Shown: in pieces, positions 9,322 to 18,002 of the stretch
Position numbering within the stretch: position 1 is the first letter of the stretch
Layout of the letters: each line of letters starts with the position of its first letter
Source: CAVSJJ01 sp963728395
Lineage (GTDB): Bacteria; Actinomycetota; Actinomycetes; Actinomycetales; Dermatophilaceae
Assembly (NCBI GenBank): GCA_963728395.1
Contig: CAVSJJ010000004.1
Coordinates: 538,120 to 602,119 of the forward strand
Direction: 5' to 3'
Length of the DNA stretch: 64,000 bases
Notes under the pieces: model-generated
Database searches by the model: none
What the model was told of the DNA's origin: nothing
The model's input: the letters and a program-made list of their open reading frames with translations, nothing else
Made by a program: the position numbers and the translations under genes

Positions 9322-10839
9322 TCAGCGGCGGCCCGTGCTGAAGGCCGCTGCGCTGTGGCCGCCTCCGCGGCGTCCGCCCTGGGCCGCTCCACCGCCTGGC
9401 GCGGCGCGGTCGGGACGCTTGGTCCTGGCTCGGCGCGCCGAGGCCGGCGCATCCGTCGGAGCGGGTTCGGAAGCGCCGGAACGGCCCGAGCGGGCCTGCT
9501 GCCGCCTCGTCGGGCGGCCGCGCCGCCCGGACGTGGCCGATCTCTGCCCGGACGGAGGCCGAGCCTCGTCGGTCGGGAGCTGCTCGGAGAGCACGCGCTC
9601 GCCCGGCGCCAGCTCCAGGAGGACGGGGTGGTCGTCACGCGCGATCCGGGTGGTCGTCGGCACGATGCCGGCAGCCCTCGTCATGACGGTGACGTCCCGC
9701 ACCTGTTCCGGCAATGCCAGCGTGACGACGGTGCCCGTGCCCCCGGCCCGGGCGGTGCGTCCGGACCGGTGGACGTATGCCTTGTGCTCGGTGGGCGGGT
9801 CGGCGTGAACGACGAGGCTCACGTCGTCGACGTGGATTCCCCGCGCCGCGATGTCGGTCGCGACCAGCGTCGATGCCCGGCCGGCGTGGAAGGCATCCAG
9901 GTTCCGGGTTCGCGCGTTCTGGCCGAGGTTGCCGTGGAGCTCGACGGTCGGCACCCCTCGGTTGTTGAGCTGGCGAGTCAGCGCCTTGGCTCCGTGCTTG
10001 GTGCGGGTGAACACGACGGTGCGGCCAGGCGCGCTGGCCAGGTCGACAAGGATGGCAAGCCGGTGCTCTCGCTCGACGTGGAGCACGTGGTGGGTCATCC
10101 CGTCCTCGGACGCCGAGCTCGCCGGGTCGACCTGGTGCGTGACCGGGTCGGTGAGGAACTGTCGCACGAGCTGATCCACCGCCCGGTCCAGGGTCGCGGA
10201 GAAGAACAGCCGCTGGCTGCGCCGAGGGGTCTGGGACAGGAGCCGACGCATGGCGGGAAGGAAGCCCAGGTCAGACATGTGGTCCGCCTCGTCGACGACG
10301 GTGACCTCGACATCGGCGAGGCTGCAGTGGCCCTGGCCGATGAGATCCTCGAGCCGCCCGGGCGTCGCCACGAGGATGTCGACGCCGCGGCGGAGCGCGG
10401 TGACCTGCGGGTTCTGGCCGACGCCGCCGAAGACGGTCTGCGTGCGCAGGTTGGCCGCTGTCGCCAGTGGGGCCAGGGCCGCGTCGATCTGCCGCACCAG
10501 CTCGCGGGTCGGAGCCAGGATGAGCGCGCGGGGCGCCGTGGAGCGGGTGTGGGGACCGCCCGAGAGGCGCGCCACCACCGGCAGGAGGAAGGCATAGGTC
10601 TTGCCGGACCCGGTCCGCCCGCGCCCGAGGACGTCTCGGCCCGCGAACGCGTCGGGAAGGGTGGCGCTCTGGATGGGCGTCGGATCGTGGATGGCCAGGC
10701 GTGCCAGGACGTCGGTCAGGTACCCGGGCACACCCAGGTCGGAGAAGGATGACAAGTGGAGTCGCAATCTGTGCTTGTGTCTCGCCGACGGCCAGGAGTC
10801 CGAGAGCCTCGGTCGACCGCACACGGAGCACCTTGTCAC
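9322..10839 (-). CDS. DEAD-box RNA helicase (RhlE-like)
   Basis: A superfamily 2 ATP-dependent RNA helicase. Motifs in order: Q motif PTPIQ, Walker A GRTGSGKT, PTRELV, VDEADHM (DEAD), FFSATLD (SAT), VATDIAARGIHV and HRSGRTARAG (VI). The C-terminal 100 residues are rich in Arg, Pro and Ala, like the disordered RNA-binding tails of actinobacterial DEAD helicases. The reading frame opens at 10839, but the conserved part begins at SSFSDLGVP, so the true start may be one of two TTG codons near 10750-10767. It stands alone, as such genes often do. Confidence 0.88.
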   Translation of the reverse strand: MTRCSVCGRPRLSDSWPSARHKHRLRLHLSSFSDLGVPGYLTDVLARLAIHDPTPIQSATLPDAFAGRDVLGRGRTGSGKTYAFLLPVVARLSGGPHTRSTAPRALILAPTRELVRQIDAALAPLATAANLRTQTVFGGVGQNPQVTALRRGVDILVATPGRLEDLIGQGHCSLADVEVTVVDEADHMSDLGFLPAMRRLLSQTPRRSQRLFFSATLDRAVDQLVRQFLTDPVTHQVDPASSASEDGMTHHVLHVEREHRLAILVDLASAPGRTVVFTRTKHGAKALTRQLNNRGVPTVELHGNLGQNARTRNLDAFHAGRASTLVATDIAARGIHVDDVSLVVHADPPTEHKAYVHRSGRTARAGGTGTVVTLALPEQVRDVTVMTRAAGIVPTTTRIARDDHPVLLELAPGERVLSEQLPTDEARPPSGQRSATSGRRGRPTRRQQARSGRSGASEPAPTDAPASARRARTKRPDRAAPGGGAAQGGRRGGGHSAAAFSTGRR

Positions 10840-10994
10840 CGGCTACGACGTGCGCACAGCCCGCGGCGAAAACGACGAACTGTGCCTCTCACCCTACTCG
10901 AGGCCGGCGAAATACCCCGCATCCACGCATGTTTCTGCAACCAGACCCGCGCCGCCGTGGTGGTTGCCCGGCTTCAGGGCGCATACTGGCGGCA

Positions 10995-11216
10995 ATGGCA
11001 ACCACGTCCGGCAACCGGCGCCCGCACCTCGCCAGCAGCCCGTTCCCGCCCTTCCCTGATCCGGTCATCGAGCAGTACGCCCTCGGCGACCGGGTGACCC
11101 ACGACTCGTACGGGCTGGGCCGCGTCGTCCTCGTGGACGCCGGTTGGGTGACTGTCGACTTCCACACCCAGAAGGTTCGCATCGCGACGCCCTTCCTCAA
11201 GATGACCAAGCTCTGA
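10995..11216 (+). CDS. small Tudor-like (CarD/UvrD C-terminal type) protein
   Basis: A 73-residue protein with the pattern YALGDRVTHDSYGLGRVV followed by VDFHTQKVRIATPF. This compact beta fold is found at the C-terminus of UvrD/PcrA helicases and in CarD-type RNA polymerase-binding domains, and as a stand-alone small protein in many actinomycetes. A role in binding nucleic acid or RNA polymerase is inferred. Start ATG 10995 gives the shortest complete product. Confidence 0.7.
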   Translation: MATTSGNRRPHLASSPFPPFPDPVIEQYALGDRVTHDSYGLGRVVLVDAGWVTVDFHTQKVRIATPFLKMTKL

Positions 11217-11329
11217 CTGCGCCCCGGGAGGACCGGGTCACGCGATGGGCGACCAAGAGGCGCCGAGCGTAGGATGAGACATCAGGCTGCCCGTGGGACC
11301 GGTGGCGACAGCGACGACCGGAGTCCCCC

Positions 11330-12385
11330 ATGACCGCCTCCTCCTCGACAACCACGTCGACCACCCCAACCGCCGGACTCTACGGAACCGCGCTGGCGAG
11401 AGTGCGGGCCGCAGGACTGCTGCGGCCGCGCCCATGGCCGCACGTCGCCCTGGCGATCGTGAACCTCGTGCTGCTGGGAGGCGTCGTCGCCTCCCTGATG
11501 GCGTGGGGCGGACGCTGGCCGGTGACCGTCGCCGGCGCGACCGTCCTCGCGGTCGTCTCCACACAGTTCGGTTTCCTCGGCCACGACGCGGCGCACCGCC
11601 AGGTGACGCGCCGTCGCGCGGCCTGCACGGCCCTCGGCCTCCTGCACGCCAACCTGTTGTGCGGCCTGAGCTATGGGTGGTGGATCGACAAGCACAACGC
11701 CCACCACGCCCGGCCCAACGACCTCGAGGCAGACCCGGACGTGCGCCCCGGTGCCATCGTCTTCGACAGTGGGCACGCGTCGACGCTCACGGGCTGGCGA
11801 CACCTTGTCACCCGGTACCAGGCCTGGCTGTTCTTCCCGCTTCTGCTCCTCGAGGCCGCCAACCTCTACGTCGCAGGTGTCCGCGCGCTCGTCGGGCCGG
11901 GCCTGCGCCATCGCGCCACGGAGCTCGCGCTCATCGCCGTGCATTCCGGGCTCTACCTGTGGCTCTTGGTGTCCACCTTGCCGTGGGTCCAGGCCGCCGC
12001 GTTCGTGGCCATCCACCAGGGGCTTCGTGGGCTCTACCTGGGTCTGTCGTTCGCCCCGAACCACAAGGGGATGCCGGTCCTGCGGCCCGAGGAGGGCGCG
12101 GACCCGTTCCTGCGTCAGGTGCTGACCTCCCGCAACATCCGAGGAGGGCCCGTCGTCTCACTCGCGCTCGGCGGCCTGAATCATCAGATCGAACACCACC
12201 TCTTCCCCAGCATGCCCCGAGCCAACCTCGGTCGGGCACGGCCGATCGTCAGGTCGTTGTGCGATGCCAACGCGGTGCCGTACATCGAGGCGAACGCCGG
12301 CGCGTCATACGCCCAGGTCATTCGGCATCTGAACGCCGTCGGCGCCGCGGCCGGCCGGCAGCAACCTGGCGGAAACGATTCGTGA
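11330..12385 (+). CDS. membrane fatty acid desaturase
   Basis: A 351-residue integral membrane di-iron desaturase (acyl lipid or acyl-CoA type). The three histidine boxes are present: HDAAH (85-89), HNAHH (122-126) and NHQIEHH near residue 290. Four hydrophobic segments flank them. It would introduce a double bond into fatty acyl chains using a ferredoxin or flavoprotein donor; no partner gene lies beside it. The ATG at 11330 begins the frame. Confidence 0.9.
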   Translation: MTASSSTTTSTTPTAGLYGTALARVRAAGLLRPRPWPHVALAIVNLVLLGGVVASLMAWGGRWPVTVAGATVLAVVSTQFGFLGHDAAHRQVTRRRAACTALGLLHANLLCGLSYGWWIDKHNAHHARPNDLEADPDVRPGAIVFDSGHASTLTGWRHLVTRYQAWLFFPLLLLEAANLYVAGVRALVGPGLRHRATELALIAVHSGLYLWLLVSTLPWVQAAAFVAIHQGLRGLYLGLSFAPNHKGMPVLRPEEGADPFLRQVLTSRNIRGGPVVSLALGGLNHQIEHHLFPSMPRANLGRARPIVRSLCDANAVPYIEANAGASYAQVIRHLNAVGAAAGRQQPGGNDS

Positions 12386-12689
12386 GACAGCCAGCGGGGA
12401 ACAATGGCGGGCCGTCGTGCCGGCGGGCCATCGCGGCGTGAAGCCCGCATTCGGGACCGGTCGAGGCCAGCGATTCGGCCGCCCCTCCGACTCCCGTGAT
12501 CAAGGAGTGCCGGAAAGGGGGGCCTTGCCATCCCAACTGCTGTTGAATCAGGACAACCACAAGAACTGTAGCCCACATCGTGCAGGGCCGGACCCGATGT
12601 CGCCCGAGGTCAGCCGGCCCCCGCGGTCTCGTGGAGCGACCTCCGGCATTGGAGGGGCCCTCGGGGCCGGCGGGTAGTCTCGGGTGGTG
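12386..12689. other. intergenic region, no gene seen
   Basis: About 300 nt between the desaturase and the next plus-strand gene. Open frames here lack family-like sequence and good ribosome sites. No clear hairpin, repeat or operator was found. Confidence 0.4.
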
Positions 12690-13064
12690 ATGCGTCGCCT
12701 GCTCGTCCTCGAACTGTTCTCGGGTCCGGCGTGGCGAGATGCCTCCGACATGGTCGGACACGTACCGCCGGGCGAGGCAGGAGGGTGGCTCACGATTGGG
12801 CCGGACGCCGTTCGGGTGATGAACGCCCACCCTACCGGCGGCAGCCAGGAGCTGCGGGATCGGGAGCATGGTGGCCCGTCCTTCTCCTGCCGGGTCATGC
12901 ACACCACCGCGGGAACTGACCGGCCGACGGTCCACACTGTTGCGGTCGGGCGCGCCGACTTGTACGAGGAGGTCCTCGTCAGCGTCGGGTTCCGCTCGGA
13001 ACGGCCCGACGGCATCGAGCTGCAGCGGGACGAGTCGGGAATCTACTGGGGGTACTACGTCTGA
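12690..13064 (+). CDS. hypothetical protein (124 aa)
   Basis: Not recognised. The product is soluble, mixed alpha/beta, and ends in SGIYWGYYV. Start ATG 12690 is preceded by two GTG codons (12684, 12687), either of which could be used. There is no strong ribosome site. Codon use is like that of its neighbours, so it is probably a real gene, but no role can be given. Confidence 0.5.
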   Translation: MRRLLVLELFSGPAWRDASDMVGHVPPGEAGGWLTIGPDAVRVMNAHPTGGSQELRDREHGGPSFSCRVMHTTAGTDRPTVHTVAVGRADLYEEVLVSVGFRSERPDGIELQRDESGIYWGYYV

Positions 13065-13158
13065 AGTACCCCGATGCGTCGTCGGCCGTCCGCGACGTCG
13101 GGTCGCCGCCTCGTCCACCGCTTATCCATTCACACCCGACTAGGCGCCTGCGCTTGCT

Positions 13159-13174
13159 GTTAGCGTGAGCGAAC
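13159..13174. promoter_or_regulatory. inverted repeat before SorC regulator gene
   Basis: GTTAGC-GTGA-GCGAAC, arms of six bases with one mismatch, 60 nt before the regulator's ATG. SorC/DeoR-type regulators often control themselves through such a site. No second copy was found before the kinase gene, so assignment is tentative. Confidence 0.35.
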
Positions 13175-13232
13175 GATACCGGCCGCGAAATGCCGTGGCC
13201 CGCACCACGGACCCGTCCAGGACAGGAGTGCG

Positions 13233-14240
13233 ATGGCTGACGACTCGGCCCGGATGGTGGTCGGCGTGGGTGTCGGACTGAGCAACGAAGACGCGCGGCT
13301 CATGACGAAGGTAGCGCGCCTCTACCACGAGCAAGGGGTACGCCAGCCGGAGATCGCCGACCGACTGAATATCTCCCAGCCCCGGGTGTCGCGCCTGCTG
13401 AAGAGGGCCGTCGAAACCGGGATCGTCAGAACGACCGTCATCTCACCACCCGGCGTCTTCGGCGAACTCGAGAGTGAGATCGAGCGTGCCTACGACGTCC
13501 GGGAGGTCGTGGTTGTCGACACCGGTGACGAGGACAACGAGGTCGCGCTGACGCCGTCCCTCGGGGCGGCCGCAGCTCACTATCTGGAGACGTCGCTCCT
13601 CGGTGGGGAGCGAATTGGCGTCTCGTCCTGGAGCTCCGCGCTGCTGGCGACGATCGACTCGATGCAACCACGGCATACCCACCACTGCGACTCCGTCGTG
13701 CAGGTTCTCGGCGGACTCGGAGCCCCGTCAGCCCAGACGCGGGCCACTCACCTTGTCAGCCGCCTCGTGGCCCTGACCGGCGCGACGCCGTTGTACCTCC
13801 AAGCGCCGGGGCTCGTCGCGTCAAGCACCGTCCGCCGCGCTCTGATGAAGGACGCGTCCATCGCCGTCGCCGTTGACGCCTTCGCAGGGCTCACGGTGCT
13901 CCTGGTCGGCATTGGCAGCCTCATGCCCTCCCAACTACTTCGGGCCAGCGGGAACGCCATCGGCGATGAGGACGAGAAGCGTCTGCGCCAGCAAGACGCC
14001 GTGGGTGACGTGTGCATGCGGTTCTTCGATGCCCAAGGCAGAGCGCTGAAGAGTCACCTCGATGATCGCGTGGTGGGCATCGACTCAAAGACCCTTCGCA
14101 ACATTCCTCGCCGAGTCGGGGTGGCGGGAGGTTCACGCAAGCACGAGGCGATCCGCGGGGCCTTGCTGGGCGGTTGGATCAACGTGCTGGTGACCGACCT
14201 GAGCACGGCTACGTATCTTGCGGGTGCGGCACCGGAGTAG
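13233..14240 (+). CDS. SorC-family sugar-binding transcriptional regulator
   Basis: A 335-residue regulator. The N-terminal helix-turn-helix (residues 25-60) reads VRQPEIADRLNISQPRVSRLL; the rest is the SorC sugar-phosphate-binding domain (GVSSWSSALLATID, VVQVLGGLG, GIGS). CAGGAG lies 6 nt before ATG 13233. Its place just upstream of a kinase, an isomerase and a split transketolase suggests it responds to a phosphorylated intermediate of that pathway. Confidence 0.87.
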   Translation: MADDSARMVVGVGVGLSNEDARLMTKVARLYHEQGVRQPEIADRLNISQPRVSRLLKRAVETGIVRTTVISPPGVFGELESEIERAYDVREVVVVDTGDEDNEVALTPSLGAAAAHYLETSLLGGERIGVSSWSSALLATIDSMQPRHTHHCDSVVQVLGGLGAPSAQTRATHLVSRLVALTGATPLYLQAPGLVASSTVRRALMKDASIAVAVDAFAGLTVLLVGIGSLMPSQLLRASGNAIGDEDEKRLRQQDAVGDVCMRFFDAQGRALKSHLDDRVVGIDSKTLRNIPRRVGVAGGSRKHEAIRGALLGGWINVLVTDLSTATYLAGAAPE

Positions 14241-14301
14241 CCCGGCAGCGCTGCCCTCAGACCCCGCACCTGCCGGGGGCAACGGCGTGTGGGCCGTCGA
14301 A

Positions 14302-14440
14302 CGGTGGCCGTGATGCCGCCGGCCCTGATGGAGTTCACAACGCCCGGGATACCGTCGAAGCCGACGACGATGACGTTCTCCTTGTTCGCCGACGTGAGCG
14401 CGGCATGCGCACCCGGGGCCATCGTGCTCACCTCTTGGCG
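14302..14440 (-). pseudogene. remnant of a sugar ABC transporter binding protein (Peripla_BP_4 type)
   Basis: On the minus strand the peptide from MAPGAHAALTSANKEN through VIVVGFDGIPGVVNSIRAGG to ITATV matches the C-terminal lobe of RbsB-like sugar-binding proteins, where VVGFDG and ITATV are hallmarks. There is no start, no lipoprotein signal and no C-terminal end. It lies between the SorC regulator and the kinase, in the opposite direction to both. It suggests that a dedicated ABC importer for this pathway was once here. Confidence 0.72.
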
Positions 14441-14563
14441 CGGCCCTGGCGCGCCCTTCGTGCGCTCAGCGATGGAGGAGGTGATTGACACCCGCCTCAT
14501 CTCGACCCTACGCTCGCCATTAGTTTCATTCACTCTGGAATGGCTATTCGACGAGGAGTCGGT

Positions 14564-16084
14564 GTGGCTGGGATCCGACGTTCGCCCGCCGGCTCTCTCC
14601 TGCTCGCCATCGACCAGGGCACCACGAACACAAGGGCGGCACTTGTCGAGCCCCAATCGGGCCGGGCCGCAGTGAGGGCCTCGCGTCCGGTCGGGATCGC
14701 CTTTCCGAGGCCGGGGCATGTGGAGCAAGACGCGGCGCAGATCTGGTCGGCCACGCTCGACGCCATCGAGGACTGCCTTTCGGCCCTTCCAGCGGCTGAT
14801 GTTGCCGGCATCACCATCTCCAGCCAACGCGAGTCCGTGGTCTGCTGGCATCGCCGCACGGGGCGCCCGCTCGGACCGGTTCTGGGTTGGCAGGACGCTC
14901 GGACGGCTCCCCGCTGCGAGCAGATCATCGGGGCTGACCCAGAGGCAGCGACGCTGGTCGAAGGACTCACCGGCCTCTCCCTCGATCCCATGTTCTCCGC
15001 TCCGAAGATGGCCGCCTCGATCGAGTCCGCCGTATCCGCCGGCGTGGCCGTCGAGGATGTGATTGTCGGCACGATGGACTCCTGGCTCCTGTGGAACCTG
15101 ACCGGACGTCACGTGACCGAGTTGGGCAACGCGTCGCGAACCCTGTTGCTCAGTCTCGAGAGCCTCGAGTGGCACGACGGCCTGTTGGACCTGTTCGGCA
15201 TCCCGCGCCACACTCTGCCGAGCCTGCTGCCGTCCGATGGTTCGTTCGGTACCACTCGGCGATGGGGACAGCTCCCGAGCGGGGTCCCGGTGCTGGCTGT
15301 CCTGGCGGACTCCCACTCTGCGATGTACCACCATGGATGCACCCAGCCAGGGACGGGGAAGGCCACCTATGGGACGGGTTCATCGGTCATGACTCCGACG
15401 CATGACCATCGGGCCCGACCTCCTGGGATCGCAACCAGCATTGCCTGGCACATAGGCGGAACGGCCACCTTCGCCCGGGAGGGCAACATACTGGCCAGCG
15501 GCTCGGCGCTGGATTGGATGGCTCAACTCCTGGGGAAGCCGGACGGCGTAGCGGGCGGCGCCTTCCTGACAGAGCTGGCTGCTGGCGTCGACGACAGCAA
15601 TGCCACCTACCTCGTTCCGGCGTTCACGGGGTTGGGATCGCCGTACTGGGACCGCCAAGCGATCGGTCTCGTGGCGGGCGTCAACGGCGCGACCTCACGG
15701 GAGCACCTCGCCCGGGCCGCGCTGGACGCGGTTGCGCATCAAGTCACGGACGTGGTTGAGGCGATCGAAGCCGATGGGCTGGCCACCATCGAGGTCCTCA
15801 TGGCCGACGGGGGCGCCACCGCTTCGTCGACTCTCATGCAGATCCAGTCGACCCTGTTGAGGCGCCCTGTGCAGGTCAGCGACAACCAGGACGCCTCCCT
15901 CCTCGGCGCGGCTCGTCTGGCGGCGTGCGGCCTGGGATGCGCCCCGGCCGCCACCGGGCCGGGCCGGCGGTTCGCCCCGACGACGATCGATCCACTGCCC
16001 CAACGCCAGGGATGGACCGACGCCGTCGCTCGCGCCCGCGGGGTCTCCGTGCGCCACCACGACCGTGGCACCGACCTTTCATGA
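14564..16084 (+). CDS. FGGY-family carbohydrate kinase
   Basis: A kinase of about 506 residues with the actin-like ATPase fold. AIDQGTTNTRA forms the first phosphate loop, HVEQDAAQIW and SSQRES are typical of the glycerol-kinase branch, and GLGSPYWD and MADGGATASS mark the second domain. GAGGAG sits 5 nt before GTG 14564; an ATG at 14540 would add eight residues. Next to an isomerase and a split transketolase it is more likely a ketose kinase (for example an apulose kinase) than a glycerol kinase, but sequence alone does not decide. Confidence 0.85.
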   Translation: MAGIRRSPAGSLLLAIDQGTTNTRAALVEPQSGRAAVRASRPVGIAFPRPGHVEQDAAQIWSATLDAIEDCLSALPAADVAGITISSQRESVVCWHRRTGRPLGPVLGWQDARTAPRCEQIIGADPEAATLVEGLTGLSLDPMFSAPKMAASIESAVSAGVAVEDVIVGTMDSWLLWNLTGRHVTELGNASRTLLLSLESLEWHDGLLDLFGIPRHTLPSLLPSDGSFGTTRRWGQLPSGVPVLAVLADSHSAMYHHGCTQPGTGKATYGTGSSVMTPTHDHRARPPGIATSIAWHIGGTATFAREGNILASGSALDWMAQLLGKPDGVAGGAFLTELAAGVDDSNATYLVPAFTGLGSPYWDRQAIGLVAGVNGATSREHLARAALDAVAHQVTDVVEAIEADGLATIEVLMADGGATASSTLMQIQSTLLRRPVQVSDNQDASLLGAARLAACGLGCAPAATGPGRRFAPTTIDPLPQRQGWTDAVARARGVSVRHHDRGTDLS

Positions 16085-16101
16085 AGTAGAGAGGAACAAC
16101 A

Positions 16102-17094
16102 ATGACTGACTACCCGCCGTTCGGGGCCGGGCTGTGGCACTTCGCCTCCTACCTCGACCGCTACGCCACCGATGGGTACGCCCCGCCGGTCACCACGCTG
16201 GAGCAGATCGACCGGGCCGGCGAGGTCGGCGACCTCTCCTACGTCGACGTCCCGTACCCCTTCACCGACGGGGTCACCATCGACGAGGTCAAGGAGGCCC
16301 TCGCCTCGAACGGCCTGCAGGCCATCGGTGTGACGCCCGAGATCTACATGCGGCGCTTCTCCAGGGGGGCATTCACCAATCCTGACGCCGATGTCCGGGC
16401 GGCCGCCCTCGCCGCGCTCAACGAGGCCGCCGACGTCGTGCGTGCCCTCGGCGCCCGCTACCTGAAGGTGTGGCCGGGCCAGGACGGGTGGGACTACCCC
16501 TTCCAGGTCGACCATGGCGAGCAGTGGCGCCTTGCCGTCGACGGCATGCGTGAACTGGCCGAGGCCAACCCCGACATCCAGATTGTCATCGAGTACAAGC
16601 CGCGAGAGCCACGCAACAAGATGTTCTGGGACTCGGCAGCCAAGACGGCTCTCGGGATCAAGGCCATGGGGGTCGACAACGTCGGGGTTCTGCTCGACTT
16701 CGGGCACGCCCTCTTCGGCGGCGAGTCGCCGGCCGCCGCCGCCCAGCTGCTCATCGACCACGGCTTGCTGTGGGCGATGGACGTGAACGACAACCTCCGC
16801 AGCTGGGACGACGACATGGTCGTTGGCACCGTGCACCCGGTCGAGGTGTTCGAGTACTTCTACACCCTCAGGGCCAACGGGTGGGAGGGCGTCTGGCAGC
16901 TCGACCAGTTCCCGTTCCGGGAGGACACCGTCGAGGCAGCCCGGCTCTCGATCCGGTTCCTCAAGGCGATCTACCGCGCCCTCGACACCCTCGACATCGA
17001 GGCGCTGCGCGAGGCTCAGCACCGGCAGGACGCCTTGGCCGCTCAGCGGCTGGTGCAGGACGCCTTGTTCACCTGCATGAAGGAGGAAGCATGA
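16102..17094 (+). CDS. TIM-barrel sugar isomerase/epimerase (AP endonuclease 2 fold)
   Basis: A 330-residue xylose-isomerase-like TIM barrel. Metal-ligand positions appear as Glu in VIEYKPRE, Asp in LLDFGHAL and Asp/Asn in MDVNDN, with Asp in QLDQFPF. AGAGAGGAAC precedes the ATG. It would convert an aldose into the ketose that the upstream kinase phosphorylates; a D-apiose isomerase is one fit. It ends in a 4-nt ATGA overlap with the next gene. Confidence 0.82.
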   Translation: MTDYPPFGAGLWHFASYLDRYATDGYAPPVTTLEQIDRAGEVGDLSYVDVPYPFTDGVTIDEVKEALASNGLQAIGVTPEIYMRRFSRGAFTNPDADVRAAALAALNEAADVVRALGARYLKVWPGQDGWDYPFQVDHGEQWRLAVDGMRELAEANPDIQIVIEYKPREPRNKMFWDSAAKTALGIKAMGVDNVGVLLDFGHALFGGESPAAAAQLLIDHGLLWAMDVNDNLRSWDDDMVVGTVHPVEVFEYFYTLRANGWEGVWQLDQFPFREDTVEAARLSIRFLKAIYRALDTLDIEALREAQHRQDALAAQRLVQDALFTCMKEEA

Positions 17095-18002
17095 CCGAGG
17101 ACTTGGTCCCCCAGGTCGACCCGAGCGCTGTGCCGGCCGAAGACCTGACGGTACTGGGCCGCGTCCACGACGGCGCCACTCGCGACGAGGCGATCCTTCA
17201 CCTTCGCGAGGCCGCGCGACTGGTGCGGCGCCGCGACATCCAGATGGTCCGTGCCGCGGGCCTCGGACACGTGGGGGGCGAGTTCTCCGTCATCGACATC
17301 CTCGTGACGATCTACCTTCACGCCCTCAACATGTCTCCCGACCAGTTGGACGACCCCGACCGCGACCGCTTCATCCTGTCCAAGGGCCATGCCGCGGCCG
17401 CCCTCTACACCACGCTGGCGATGGCGGGCCTGCTCCCGCCGGAACAACTCAGGACGTTCATGCAGCCGATGTCGCAGCTCAACGGCCATCCAGCGAAGAC
17501 GAAGATCGCCGCCGTCGAGGCCAGCACGGGACCGCTCGGACACGGACTACCCATCGCCGTCGGAACCGCATTCGCCGGAAACCTCGACTCCTCCTCTCGG
17601 CGCACCTTCGTGGTCGTGGGCGATGGTGAACTCCAGGAGGGGTCCAACTGGGAGGCCTTGATGACCGCTGGGAACCACCGGCTGTCGCATCTGTGCGTCG
17701 TCGTCGACCGCAACCGGCTCCAGCAGGGCGCGCGGGTCTCCGACACCAACGACCTCGAACCGCTCGCCGACAAGCTGTCTGCCTTCGGTTTCGAGGTCGT
17801 CGAGGTCGATGGTCACGACCACGGCGCACTTGTCGATGCCTTCGAGGCAGTGCCCGCACCCTCCGGACGCCCGACCGCCGTCGTCGCCCACACCAAGAAG
17901 GGCCACCCGATCTCCTTCATGTCCGACAATGTCGCCTGGCACCACAAGGTCCCCTCCACCGACCAGGTCGAACAGGCACTCGCTGAACTGGAGGCATCAT
18001 GA
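17091..18002 (+). CDS. transketolase, N-terminal (thiamine diphosphate-binding) subunit
   Basis: A 303-residue half transketolase. It has SKGHAAAALY, STGPLGHGLP and the thiamine diphosphate motif GDGELQEGSNWEA with the metal-binding Asp. A GGAGG site overlaps the end of the isomerase gene, and ATG 17091 is fixed by the ATGA overlap. Split transketolases of this size, placed with a kinase and an isomerase, occur in peripheral sugar pathways such as apulose 4-phosphate cleavage; the housekeeping enzyme is a single 650-700 residue chain. Confidence 0.9.
   Translation: MTEDLVPQVDPSAVPAEDLTVLGRVHDGATRDEAILHLREAARLVRRRDIQMVRAAGLGHVGGEFSVIDILVTIYLHALNMSPDQLDDPDRDRFILSKGHAAAALYTTLAMAGLLPPEQLRTFMQPMSQLNGHPAKTKIAAVEASTGPLGHGLPIAVGTAFAGNLDSSSRRTFVVVGDGELQEGSNWEALMTAGNHRLSHLCVVVDRNRLQQGARVSDTNDLEPLADKLSAFGFEVVEVDGHDHGALVDAFEAVPAPSGRPTAVVAHTKKGHPISFMSDNVAWHHKVPSTDQVEQALAELEAS

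Noticed and set aside
12318..13118. A 266-codon minus-strand frame.
   Set aside because: Low-complexity Pro/Arg-rich product, no ribosome site, opposite to a better plus-strand gene.
14564..16084. Calling the FGGY protein glycerol kinase because glpD is in the window.
   Set aside because: It is in a different operon, 11 kb away, with isomerase and split transketolase; the glycerol role is not supported by context.
16770..18002. A 410-residue form of the transketolase N-terminal subunit.
   Set aside because: The extra 107 residues are the isomerase gene read out of frame; ATG 17091 has a GGAGG site and ATGA overlap.
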